Position numbers and translations under genes: made by a program
Source of the DNA: Mycolicibacterium arabiense
GTDB taxonomy: Bacteria > Actinomycetota > Actinomycetes > Mycobacteriales > Mycobacteriaceae
Direction of reading: 5' to 3'
Length of the DNA stretch: 64,000 nucleotides
NCBI RefSeq assembly: GCF_010731815.2
Contig: NZ_AP022593.1
Coordinates: forward strand, 4,960,001-5,024,000
The notes under the pieces: model-generated
The model's input: the letters and a program-made list of their open reading frames with translations, nothing else
The model's database searches: none
What the model was told of the DNA's origin: nothing
Part shown: piece by piece, positions 55,090 to 64,000 of the stretch
How positions within the stretch are numbered: the stretch's first letter is position 1
Layout: the number at the start of each line of letters is the position of its first letter

Positions 55090-55821
55090 GTGTCGCCACT
55101 GCGTGTAGGGCGGGCCGTCGCGGTGATCATCGCAACGGCGCTGCTCATGGCTTCCTCGTGCTCGTGGCAGACCGGCATCCCGATCCCCGAGGGCGTTCCG
55201 CCGCCCAGCGGTGACCCGGTGCCCCAGATCGACACCCAGGCCAAGGGCCGCGCAGCCGATCAGCTGCACGAATGGGCCGCGGAACGGGCGCCCGCCCTCG
55301 GCATCCCGGTGACCTCGCTCGAGGCGTACGCCTACGCCGCGCGGGTGGCGGAGGTCGTGAACCCGAAGTGTCACCTGGCGTGGACGACGCTGGCGGGCAT
55401 CGGGATGGTCGAGAGCCATCACGGCACCTACCGCGGCTCGTCGGTGACGCCCGGCGGCGAAGTCACGCCACCGATCCGCGGGGTGCGTCTCGACGGTTCG
55501 CTGGGCAACATGGCGATCCCCGACACCGACCGCGGCAAGCTCGACGGCGACGAGGAGCTGGACCGGGCGATGGGGCCCATGCAGTTCATCCCCGAGACGT
55601 GGAAGCTCTACGGCGTCGACGCCAACAACGACGGGCAGATCAGCCCTGACAACATCGACGACGCCGCGCTGTCGGCGGCCGGATACCTGTGCTGGCGGGG
55701 CAAGGACCTGGCCAAGCCGCAGGGCTGGATGGACGCGCTGCGGGCCTACAACCTCTCCGATCAGTACGCCCGCACCGTGCGCGACTGGGCGACGGCGTAC
55801 GCCGAGGGCCACCACCTCTAG
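55090..55821 (+). CDS. lpqU: lytic transglycosylase lipoprotein LpqU
   Basis: 243 aa from the GTG at 55090, four bases after AGAGGAG. Signal peptide with lipobox MASSC, then an SLT2/MltB-type transglycosylase domain: catalytic Glu in IGMVESHHGTYRG and AMGPMQFIPETWKLYG. DANNDGQISPDNIDD looks like a calcium-binding loop, as in MltB. It cleaves peptidoglycan at the outer face of the membrane. Rv1022 orthologue upstream of eno. Confidence 0.93.
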   Translation: MSPLRVGRAVAVIIATALLMASSCSWQTGIPIPEGVPPPSGDPVPQIDTQAKGRAADQLHEWAAERAPALGIPVTSLEAYAYAARVAEVVNPKCHLAWTTLAGIGMVESHHGTYRGSSVTPGGEVTPPIRGVRLDGSLGNMAIPDTDRGKLDGDEELDRAMGPMQFIPETWKLYGVDANNDGQISPDNIDDAALSAAGYLCWRGKDLAKPQGWMDALRAYNLSDQYARTVRDWATAYAEGHHL

Positions 55822-55872
55822 GGCACACGCGGTCCTGGGAGGGGCAGCCGCCACGCCCACCCTCTAGGCTGA

Positions 55873-57198
<1,326 letters not shown>

Positions 57199-57207
57199 CT
57201 TTTCACC

Positions 57208-57939
57208 ATGCCCGACGCAAAGCGGCCCGACCCGAGGCGGCGCTCTCCGGCGTCGCGCCCGGGCAAGGGCGGCAAGTCCGGTGAGACGGCCAAGGGCAGA
57301 CCCCGCGGCGCGTCGCCGGTGCGGCGGGAGCCGAGGCCCGCGCTGCCCCGTGCCGTCACCCCGGACGTCGAGGACGAGTCGGTCGACGACGACGAGACCG
57401 TCGTCGTTCCGGTTCGCCAGTCGATCGCCGAGGCGGCCGAGCAGCAGTCCGAGCAGCGGTTGGGTTCGGCTGCGCGCCGTGCCGCGATCCTGGCCGCGGT
57501 GGTGTGCGTGCTGACGCTGACGATTGCGGGGCCGGTCCGGACGTACTTCTCCCAACGGGCCGAGATGAAGCAGCTCGAGGACGCCGAGGCCCAGTTGCGT
57601 TCGCAGATCGCCGATCTCGAGCAGCAGAAGGTCAAGCTTGCCGACCCGGTGTTCATCGCGGCGCAGGCCCGCGAACGCCTCGGCTTCGTGATGCCGGGCG
57701 ACATCCCCTACCAGGTACAGCTGCCCACGCCCGTCGGTCCCGAAGTGCTGCCGGGGGAGGCCACGGAGACGGTGCCCAGTGGGCAGCCCTGGTACACGTC
57801 GCTGTGGCACACCATCGCCGACGCGCCGCACGGTCCGCCGCCGGCGCCCGGCGCCCCCGGTGTCCCTGGCGTGCCCGGTGGTCCCGGTGTGCCGCCGCCC
57901 CCGCCCGACGCCCCGCCTGGCCCGGTACCCGGTGGTTGA
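57208..57939 (+). CDS. FtsB/DivIC-like septum formation initiator
   Basis: 243 aa. A long basic Pro/Arg-rich cytoplasmic N-terminus (~90 residues), one transmembrane helix (AAILAAVVCVLTLTIAGPV), a coiled coil (MKQLEDAEAQLRSQIADLEQ) and the ARERLGFVMPGDIPY block typical of FtsB. The C-terminus is a Gly/Pro collagen-like stretch. Rv1024 orthologue; a divisome bridge protein between FtsQ and FtsL by analogy. Confidence 0.88.
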   Translation: MPDAKRPDPRRRSPASRPGKGGKSGETAKGRPRGASPVRREPRPALPRAVTPDVEDESVDDDETVVVPVRQSIAEAAEQQSEQRLGSAARRAAILAAVVCVLTLTIAGPVRTYFSQRAEMKQLEDAEAQLRSQIADLEQQKVKLADPVFIAAQARERLGFVMPGDIPYQVQLPTPVGPEVLPGEATETVPSGQPWYTSLWHTIADAPHGPPPAPGAPGVPGVPGGPGVPPPPPDAPPGPVPGG

Positions 57940-58423
57940 GCCGGCCGACCTCGAGGCGGTGGCCCGGCAGCTGGGGCGCGAGCCGCGCGGCGTGCTCGCG
58001 ATCGCGTACCGCTGCCCGAACGGCGAACCGGGCGTGGTCAAGACCGCGCCGCGACTGCCCGACGGCACACCGTTTCCCACGCTGTACTACCTCACCCATC
58101 CGGCGCTGACCGCAGCGGCGAGCAGGCTCGAGTCGTCGGGTCTGATGCGGGAGATGACCGAACGGCTGGCGACCGACCAGGAGCTGGCGCAGGCCTACCG
58201 CCGGGCGCACGAGTCGTACCTCGCCGAACGCGATGCGATCGAGCCGCTTGGCACGACGTTCTCGGGCGGCGGCATGCCCGATCGGGTCAAGTGCCTGCAC
58301 GTGGTGATGGCGCACTCCTTGGCAAAGGGGCGGGGCGTCAACCCCTTTGGCGACGAGGCGCTGGCGATACTCAGCGCCGAGCCGGCGATGGCGGGGATAC
58401 TCGAACGAGGGAGCTGGACATGA
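57932..58423 (+). CDS. DUF501 protein (Rv1025-like)
   Basis: 163 aa, GTG start overlapping the previous stop by 8 bp. GREPRGVLAIAYRCPNGEPGVVKTAPRLPDGTPFPT-type beginning (key: RCPNG, PRLPDGTPFPT) and DRVKCLHVVMAHSLAKGRGVNPFGDEA are the DUF501 signatures. Conserved in actinobacteria next to enolase and exopolyphosphatase; biochemical role unknown. Confidence 0.9.
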   Translation: MVEPADLEAVARQLGREPRGVLAIAYRCPNGEPGVVKTAPRLPDGTPFPTLYYLTHPALTAAASRLESSGLMREMTERLATDQELAQAYRRAHESYLAERDAIEPLGTTFSGGGMPDRVKCLHVVMAHSLAKGRGVNPFGDEALAILSAEPAMAGILERGSWT

Positions 58424-59358
58424 GGGTGGCTGCTGTGGATTGCGGCACCAACTCGATCCGTCTGTTGATCGCCGACGTCGACGGGAATGGTCTGCGCGAC
58501 GTGCACCGCGAGATGCGGATCGTCCGGCTCGGCGAGGGCGTCGACGCCACTGGCGAATTCGCTGCGGCGGCACTGACTCGCACCCGCGCCGCGCTCGAGG
58601 ACTACGCCGAGCTGATGCGGGAGTACCACGTGTCGAAGGTGCGGATGGTCGCGACGTCGGCGGCGCGCGATGCGGGCAACCGGGCCGACTTCTTCGCCAT
58701 GACGGCCGAGGTGCTCGGCGCGGTGGTGCCGGGTGCGGTGGCCGAGGTCATCAGCGGAACCGAGGAGGCGGCGTTGTCGTTCCGCGGCGCCGTGGGCGAA
58801 CTGGACGACTCCGCAGGGCCGTTCGTGGTCGTCGACCTCGGTGGCGGTTCGACCGAGGTGGTCACCGGCGGGCGGGCCGGGGTGACCGCGAGCTTCTCGG
58901 CCGACATCGGCTGCGTGCGGCTGCGGGAGCGGTGTCTGCACAGCGACCCCCCGACCGCCGAGGAGATCGCCGATGCCCGGGCGGTCGCGCGCGAGGGACT
59001 GCTGCAGGCACTGCGGGTGGTTCCGGTGGAGGGTGCGCGCACCTGGGTGGGCGTGGCCGGGACGATGACGACGCTGGCGGCGCTGGCCGCGGGCATGACG
59101 ACCTACGACTCTGACGCAATCCACCTGTCCCGCGTGGGTTTCGACGACCTGCTGCGCGTCTGCGGCGACCTGATCGCGATGACCTATCGGCAGCGTGCCG
59201 CGCTGGGCCCGATGCACGAGGGACGCGTCGACGTCATCGGTGGCGGCGCCATCATCGTCGAGGAACTGGCACGCGAACTGCGCAGTCGCGCGGGCATCAC
59301 CGAACTCGTGGTGAGTGAGCACGACATCCTCGACGGCATCGCGTTGTCGATCGAATAG
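58420..59358 (+). CDS. ppx2: exopolyphosphatase-type Ppx/GppA protein Ppx2
   Basis: 312 aa, start overlaps the DUF501 stop (ATGA). ASKHA fold: VAAVDCGTNSIRLLIADV phosphate-1 motif, ATSAARDAGN, FVVVDLGGGSTEVV phosphate-2 and IDVIGGGAIIVEEL-like VDVIGGGAIIV. Hydrolyses polyphosphate or (p)ppGpp; M. tuberculosis Rv1026 (Ppx2) prefers long polyphosphate. Last gene of the eno operon. Confidence 0.93.
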   Translation: MRVAAVDCGTNSIRLLIADVDGNGLRDVHREMRIVRLGEGVDATGEFAAAALTRTRAALEDYAELMREYHVSKVRMVATSAARDAGNRADFFAMTAEVLGAVVPGAVAEVISGTEEAALSFRGAVGELDDSAGPFVVVDLGGGSTEVVTGGRAGVTASFSADIGCVRLRERCLHSDPPTAEEIADARAVAREGLLQALRVVPVEGARTWVGVAGTMTTLAALAAGMTTYDSDAIHLSRVGFDDLLRVCGDLIAMTYRQRAALGPMHEGRVDVIGGGAIIVEELARELRSRAGITELVVSEHDILDGIALSIE

Positions 59359-59370
59359 CGCTGCGGCGGT

Positions 59371-61254
59371 TCAGGATCGAAGGATCGGCCGCAGCGCATC
59401 GAGTACCGCGGGATCCTCGATCGTCGAGGGCACCGGCTCGTCGCGCCCGTCGGCGATGCCGCGCATGGTCTTGCGCAGGATCTTGCCCGAGCGGGTCTTC
59501 GGCAGCGCAGGCACGACGTCGACCCGCTTGAGGCTGGCCACGGCGCCGATGCGGGTGCGCACCGCCTCGACGAGCTCACCGGCCAGGTCGTCGCCGCCCT
59601 TGGCGCCGGCCTTGAGCACGACGAACCCGCGCGGTGCCTGTCCCTTGATCTCGTCGGCGACGCCGATGACCGCACACTCGGCGACCGCGGGGTGGGTCGC
59701 GAGCACGGCTTCGATGGAACCGGTCGAAAGACGATGTCCGGCAACGTTGATGACGTCGTCGGTGCGGCCCATGACGAACAGGTAGCCGTCCTCGTCGACG
59801 TAACCGCCGTCACCGGAGAGGTAGTACCCGGGGAACGCCTTGAGGTAGGAGGCGACGTAGCGGTCGTCGTCACCCCACAGGGTCGGGAGCGTGCCCGGCG
59901 GTAGCGGCAACCGGACGCAGATCGCACCTTCCTCGCCGCGGTCGGCCTCGGTGCCGTCGGGGCGCAGGACGCGGACGTCGTAGCCGGGCATCGGGACGGT
60001 GGCCGACCCTGGCTTGACCGGCATCTGCTCGATGCCAAGGGGGTTGGCGGCGATCGACCATCCGGTCTCGGTCTGCCACCAGTGGTCGATGACGGGGATG
60101 CCCAGCTTCTCGTCGGCCCACTGGTAGGTGCCTGGGTCGAGCCGCTCACCCGCCTGAAACAGGTAGCGCAGCTTCGAGAGGTCGTAGTCACCAACGTGTT
60201 TGGCGTTGGGATCGTCCTTCTTGATCGCGCGCATTGCCGTCGGGGCGGTGAACAGGACCTTGACGCCGTACTCGGCGGCGACCCGCCAGAACGCCCCCGC
60301 GTCCGGGGTGCCTACCGGCTTGCCCTCGTAGAGCACCGTCGTCGCTCCGAGAAGCAGTGGCCCGTAGACGATGTAGGAGTGGCCGACCACCCAGCCGACG
60401 TCGGAGGCGGCCCAGTACACGTCGCCCGGCTGGGTGTCGTAGACGTGGCGCATGGTCCACAGCAGCGCGACGGCGTGCCCGCCGTTGTCGCGGACGATGC
60501 CCTTGGGCTTGCCAGTGGTACCGGAGGTGTACAGCACGTAGAGCGGGTCGATGGCGGCGACGGGCACGGGATCGACCGGTTGCGCGTCCGCCATCGCGAC
60601 GGCCCAGTCGACGTCCCGTCCCGGCGTCAGGGCGCATTCGTTGCCGTCGCGCTGCACGATGACGCACGTCGGGGTGTCGTGTTCGGCCGCGTCGAGGGCG
60701 GCGTCGAGCATCGGCTTGTACTCGACGGTGCGGGTGGGCTCGATGCCGCACGACGCCGAGACGACGACGGCGGGTCGGGCGTCGTCGATGCGGGCGGCCA
60801 GCTCGTGCGCGGCGAACCCGCCGAAGACGACGGAGTGGACGGCGCCGAGGCGGGCGCAGGCCAGCATCGCGATGACGGCCTCGGGGATCATCGGCATGTA
60901 GATGACGACGCGGTCGCCCTTGCCCACGCCGTTTTCGCGCAGGACGCCTGCGAATCGCGCAGTGTGGTCGAGGAGTTCGCGATAGGTGTAGGTGCGCTTG
61001 GTGCCGGTGACGGGGGAGTCGTAGATCAGGGCAGCCTGCTCGCCTCTACCTTGGTCGACGTGCCGGTCGAGCGCGTTCGCGCACGTGTTGAGTTCGGCGT
61101 CGGGGAACCAGCGGTACAGCGGCGGGTTGGAGTCGTCGAGGATGCGCGTCGGGGGGCGGGTCCAGGTCACCGCGCGTGCAGCCTCGGCCCAGAACGCCTC
61201 CGGGTCGTCGATGCTGGCTTGGAAGACTTCCTGATATCCGCGTGCGCCTGCCAT
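59371..61254 (-). CDS. prpE: propionyl-CoA synthetase PrpE-like
   Basis: 627 aa, ACS-like ANL ligase. DPEAFWAEAARAVTWTRPP start, LYTSGTTGKPKGIVRDNGGH, WWQTETGWSI, YYLSGDGGYVDEDG and the catalytic Lys in KTRSGKILRKTMRG. The IVRDNGG block and overall form fit propionate ligases (PrpE, ACSS3) over acetate ones. That Lys is the site acetylated by Pat-type enzymes. Convergent with ppx2 (12 bp). Confidence 0.88.
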   Translation of the reverse strand: MAGARGYQEVFQASIDDPEAFWAEAARAVTWTRPPTRILDDSNPPLYRWFPDAELNTCANALDRHVDQGRGEQAALIYDSPVTGTKRTYTYRELLDHTARFAGVLRENGVGKGDRVVIYMPMIPEAVIAMLACARLGAVHSVVFGGFAAHELAARIDDARPAVVVSASCGIEPTRTVEYKPMLDAALDAAEHDTPTCVIVQRDGNECALTPGRDVDWAVAMADAQPVDPVPVAAIDPLYVLYTSGTTGKPKGIVRDNGGHAVALLWTMRHVYDTQPGDVYWAASDVGWVVGHSYIVYGPLLLGATTVLYEGKPVGTPDAGAFWRVAAEYGVKVLFTAPTAMRAIKKDDPNAKHVGDYDLSKLRYLFQAGERLDPGTYQWADEKLGIPVIDHWWQTETGWSIAANPLGIEQMPVKPGSATVPMPGYDVRVLRPDGTEADRGEEGAICVRLPLPPGTLPTLWGDDDRYVASYLKAFPGYYLSGDGGYVDEDGYLFVMGRTDDVINVAGHRLSTGSIEAVLATHPAVAECAVIGVADEIKGQAPRGFVVLKAGAKGGDDLAGELVEAVRTRIGAVASLKRVDVVPALPKTRSGKILRKTMRGIADGRDEPVPSTIEDPAVLDALRPILRS

Positions 61255-61329
61255 ACCGGCACGGTAGCGCGCCGGGCGGTGGCGACGGGGCCTGTCGGTG
61301 GGTTCGAGACTTCCCTATAGTTCCAAGGC

Positions 61330-62241
61330 ATGGCTACTGACACGACGTTGAACAACCCGGGGTCAGCAGACACCGAGCCGCCTCCCATCGCGGGGGTGCG
61401 CCGGTCGTTCGTTGAAGCGCGGGGTGTGCGCTTCCACGTCACCGAGGCGGGCCCTGCCGACGGCCGGCCCGTCATCGCCCTGCACGGGTGGCCACAGCAC
61501 CATTGGGCGTACCGGGACCTGCTGGCGGACCCGCCGCCGGGGTTGCGGATCATCGCGCCCGACCTGCCGGGGTACGGGTGGTCGGGGCCTGCGCCGCACC
61601 AGTGGGCGAAGGAGGACGTCGCCAGCGACGTGCTGGCCCTCATCGACGCGCTGGGGTTGGACCGGGTGCTGCTGGTCGGCCACGACTGGGGTGCCTACAT
61701 CGGCTATCTGATGGTGTTGCGGGAGCCCGAGCGGTTCGAGGGCTATCTGGTGCTGAACATGGCGCACCCGTGGCAGACCGCGCGGTCCGTGGGTCCGCAC
61801 CTGTGGCGGTTCGCCCTGTACCAGCCGTTCGTCGCGTCGATCGGTGTTCCCCTGCAGCAGCGCACGCCGTACCTGGAGCGGCTGGTGTTCCAGTTCGGTC
61901 CGGCCCGGCACCGGCTGAATCGCGAGGTGGCGCGCGTCTACGCCGATCGCTTCAAGACCGACGTGGGGGCGCGGACCGGTACCGACACCTACCGGACGTT
62001 CCTGCGTCGCGAATTGCTCTCTGGTGCACGCAGTCCGGAGACCCGGCGGACCGCAGTGCCCATCCGCGTGCTGTTCGGGCTCGGCGACATAGCCGTCCAC
62101 CCGTCGCTGGCGTCGCCCGAGACGGCGAAGGCCGACGACTACACGTTCGAGTCGGCCGAGACGGGGCACTTCATCCTCGACGAGCGACCGGATCTGGTGC
62201 GCGCGAAGCTGATCGGATTGGCCGAAGAGACGGCGGGCTGA
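61330..62241 (+). CDS. epoxide-hydrolase-like alpha/beta hydrolase
   Basis: 303 aa. IALHGWPQHHWAYRDL (oxyanion HGxP), nucleophile Asp in LLVGHDWGAYIGYL, cap domain and a late His in SAETGHFILDERPD; Asp in the elbow points to epoxide hydrolase or dehalogenase chemistry. TATAGT at 61315-61320 is a -10 with a very short leader. Substrate unknown. The TetR gene 320 bp downstream may be its regulator. Confidence 0.88.
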   Translation: MATDTTLNNPGSADTEPPPIAGVRRSFVEARGVRFHVTEAGPADGRPVIALHGWPQHHWAYRDLLADPPPGLRIIAPDLPGYGWSGPAPHQWAKEDVASDVLALIDALGLDRVLLVGHDWGAYIGYLMVLREPERFEGYLVLNMAHPWQTARSVGPHLWRFALYQPFVASIGVPLQQRTPYLERLVFQFGPARHRLNREVARVYADRFKTDVGARTGTDTYRTFLRRELLSGARSPETRRTAVPIRVLFGLGDIAVHPSLASPETAKADDYTFESAETGHFILDERPDLVRAKLIGLAEETAG

Positions 62242-62563
62242 CGCGCGACGTGAAGTGAGATGGCCGCGGGGGCGGTGCCGGGGACGGATCCAATCCCCTC
62301 AGCTGGACCCGTCCGATCGCATCGCCGGCGGGGCAGTTGACTGCCGCGACGGACGGTTACGACGACACCGGCCCCTTCGAGTAGCTGGTTGCTCCACTAC
62401 CGCGCGGTACGCCCATCATATAAACACCGATGTCTATCTATCGCAAAATGCGCGACTGTTCGATGAGGACGTCGTGCGCGTGGAACCCCATTGCCGACGG
62501 AATCGTGCCTATGATCCTTGCTTGACTTCGATTTCCACACCCTCCAGATTTGCTCACCCAGAC
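62242..62563. other. 322-bp intergenic region before tetR
   Basis: No credible ORF or RNA gene was found. The stretch 62410-62460 is markedly AT-rich for this genome and contains CGATGTCTATCTATCG (CGAT/ATCG arms), a weak candidate operator. The promoter of the tetR gene is probably here. Confidence 0.5.
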
Positions 62564-63157
62564 ATGGACAGCAAGAGACTTCGACCAGGTCGGCAGCACC
62601 TCAGTCGCGACGAGGTGCGGTCTCACCAGCGCGAACGCATCTTCGAGGGCCTGGAGAGCGCCATGGGCGCCAAGGGGTACGGCGACACCAGCGTCGCGGA
62701 CATCATCAAGATCGCCGCAGTGTCTCGGCAGACCTTCTACGAGTTGTTCACCAGCAAGCAGGACTGCTTCCTGGCGAGCTATGGGCGTCGGCAAGGTGCG
62801 GTGATCGAGGCGATGCTGGACGCTCCGGCCGACGGGCCGCCGATACGCCGTTTCGGCGTGCTGCTGCGCAATTACCTGTCGGTGATGTCGGCCGACCCAG
62901 GGCTGTCCCGGCTGTACCTGATCGGCGTGTACACCGCCGGACCAGAGGCCATGGCGAAGCGCCTGGAGTTGCAGCAGCAGTTCGTCGACGGCGTGGCGGC
63001 GATCTTCGACGCCCAATCAGACCAGGACCTGTTCATGTGCCGGGCGCTGGTCGCGTCGATCTCCACCATGGTCACCAACGCCCTCATCGAGGACGACCCC
63101 CAGGCCGTGCTCGACCTCTACGACCCGTTGGTGGAGATGGCGAAACGCCTCGTGTAG
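62564..63157 (+). CDS. TetR-family transcriptional regulator
   Basis: 197 aa from the ATG at 62564. HTH region RERIFEGLESAMGAKGYGDT and recognition helix AAVSRQTFYELFTSKQDCFLA. The C-terminal ligand domain is of the AcrR/YcdC-like kind with no recognised ligand. In-frame codons upstream to 62255 lack TetR similarity, so the start is at MDSKRLRPGRQHLSRDEV. A strong hairpin follows its stop by 7 bp. Confidence 0.9.
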   Translation: MDSKRLRPGRQHLSRDEVRSHQRERIFEGLESAMGAKGYGDTSVADIIKIAAVSRQTFYELFTSKQDCFLASYGRRQGAVIEAMLDAPADGPPIRRFGVLLRNYLSVMSADPGLSRLYLIGVYTAGPEAMAKRLELQQQFVDGVAAIFDAQSDQDLFMCRALVASISTMVTNALIEDDPQAVLDLYDPLVEMAKRLV

Positions 63158-63164
63158 TAGCGAT

Positions 63165-63207
63165 TTGTGGAACATTTCCCGCGCTGAGCGCAGGAAATGT
63201 TCCACAA
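63165..63207. terminator. 43-bp palindrome after tetR
   Basis: TTGTGGAACATTTCC (63165-63179) and GGAAATGTTCCACAA (63193-63207) are perfect complements, and the centre GCGCTGAGCGC folds on itself. It can form a very stable hairpin and probably terminates tetR, though no T-run follows. It lies 46 bp before the second DUF559-type gene. Confidence 0.75.
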
Positions 63208-63253
63208 CTGCGGATGGTGGGAGCCGTTTTCGCGCCGCGCGCGTCTAAAGGGC

Positions 63254-64000
63254 GTGTCTCACTCACTCGACGAACATCTCCGTGACCACGACGGCGTCAT
63301 CACACTCGCCCAGGCGCAGAGCGCCGGCCTCAGCGCGTACGCCGTCGAGCGACGCGTGCGGGCGGGGCACTGGCGCCGCTGCACGCCCGGCGTGTTCTTC
63401 GTCGAGGACAGGGAGTTCACCGATGCCGCAAGGGTTCGCGTCGGGGTGTGGGGCTACGGCAGTGACGCCGCCGCAAGCGGTCTGGCGGCCGCATGGTGGC
63501 TGGGTCTGACCAACTTCGCGCCGCAGATCGTCGAGGTCACCGTTGCGCGCGAGCGTCGGCGGGTGCACCGGCCCGGCACGCGACTGCGTCGTCGCGACCT
63601 GGCGCCCGCCGATCTGGTGGAGCGCCGCGGCTTGCGCGTGACGGCAACGCATCTGACCGTCGTCGAGGCAGCGAGCCGCCAGGGTGGCGGTGCGCTGCTG
63701 CTGGACCATGCACTGCAGCGCCACCATGCCGAACTCCCCCAGCTGTGGCGCGCACATCTGCGGAACAAGGGACGGCACGGGTCACCTCGCGCACGCCTGC
63801 TGTTGCAGGCCGCCGAGGACGGTACGCGATCGGAGGCCGAGCGGCTGGTGTCACGACTGCTGCGGGCCGCGGGCATCAAGGGCTGGCAGGCCAATCGACG
63901 AATCGCCGGCTACGAGGTCGACGTCGTGTTCCGTGCGGCGAAGGTCGCGATCGAGGTCGACGTCGTGTTCCGCGCGGCGAAGGTCGCGATCGAGGTCGAC
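63254..64000 (+). CDS. AbiEi-like/DUF559 nuclease-fold protein, cut by window end, with internal duplication
   Basis: At least 249 codons from a GTG at 63254. Winged-helix N-terminus (GVITLAQAQSAGLSAYAVER, CTPGVFFVED) as in AbiEi antitoxins; the C-terminal nuclease-like core begins at YEVDVVFRAAKVAIEVD. A 39-bp in-frame tandem duplication repeats EVDVVFRAAKVAI once, doubling the core strand. Related in architecture to the gene at 20085-20948, and like it preceded by a palindrome. The 3' end is outside the window. Confidence 0.8.
   Translation, partial: MSHSLDEHLRDHDGVITLAQAQSAGLSAYAVERRVRAGHWRRCTPGVFFVEDREFTDAARVRVGVWGYGSDAAASGLAAAWWLGLTNFAPQIVEVTVARERRRVHRPGTRLRRRDLAPADLVERRGLRVTATHLTVVEAASRQGGGALLLDHALQRHHAELPQLWRAHLRNKGRHGSPRARLLLQAAEDGTRSEAERLVSRLLRAAGIKGWQANRRIAGYEVDVVFRAAKVAIEVDVVFRAAKVAIEVD
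63914..63991 (+). repeat. 39-bp in-frame tandem duplication
   Basis: Units 63914-63952 and 63953-63991 differ at one base (T/C) and each encode EVDVVFRAAKVAI; the next nine bases start a further EVD. Thirteen residues are inserted in the catalytic core of the DUF559-type protein. Confidence 0.93.

Noticed and set aside
62410..62460. AT-rich CGATGTCTATCTATCG stretch as a TetR operator
   Set aside because: Arms are only 4 bp and no second copy was found; kept only as a remark on the intergenic region.

Overview
The window is high-GC actinobacterial DNA and is best explained as a chromosome segment of a fast-growing Mycobacterium (Mycolicibacterium). From about 13.7 kb to 59.4 kb the gene order follows the M. 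tuberculosis Rv0998-Rv1026 block almost gene for gene: pat, AlkB-like, arcA, pmt, rsmI, pabB, metG, tatD, rpfB, ksgA, ispE, pks16-like ligase, pth, rplY, lpqT, prs, glmU, tRNA-Gln, tetR, mfd, mazG, lpqU, eno, ftsB-like, DUF501, ppx2. The genus call rests on this recalled synteny and on protein signatures; no search was run.

Region by region. 0-3 kb: end of an alpha/beta hydrolase, then a minus-strand pair made of a GAF-SpoIIE phosphatase and a stand-alone cobalamin-binding protein that carries the W-x9-EH signature of B12 photoreceptors. 3.2-6 kb: isochorismatase-like hydrolase, Tudor-like small protein, topoisomerase IB, flavin reductase. 6-9 kb: four tightly overlapping genes (glycosyltransferase, acyl-CoA dehydrogenase-like, PIG-L deacetylase, NodS-like methyltransferase). 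9-13.7 kb: a general-stress island with two STAS anti-sigma antagonists, UsfY, small membrane proteins and three SigF-type promoters. An IS481-family element has landed at codon 2 of a HAD hydrolase gene inside it. 13.7-27 kb: Pat acetyltransferase, lipoproteins, SoxR, arginine deiminase, a DUF559 nuclease gene with palindromes at both ends, Pmt, RsmI, PabB, and an ECF41 sigma factor with its oxidoreductase. 27-37 kb: MetG, TatD, the rpfB-ksgA-ispE cluster, an asparagine permease, a soluble Ser/Thr kinase and a fatty-acyl-AMP ligase preceded by a leaderless upstream ORF. 37-41 kb: a TmrB-like protein and a DrrAB-type exporter, then a QueG-like Fe-S protein. 41-59 kb: housekeeping genes for translation rescue, peptidoglycan precursors, PRPP, repair-coupled transcription, glycolysis and division, interrupted by an efeO-efeB iron pair with an IdeR-like box. 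59-64 kb: PrpE-like ligase, epoxide-hydrolase-like protein, a TetR regulator and a second, internally duplicated DUF559 gene cut by the window end.

Three themes link the genes. First, regulation of stress transcription: SpoIIE phosphatase, B12 sensor, STAS proteins and SigF promoters. Second, cAMP-controlled lysine acetylation (Pat) and a likely target-type ligase (PrpE). Third, two families of short intergenic palindromes of exact length (58 bp and 66 bp) in which one half is conserved and the middle varies.
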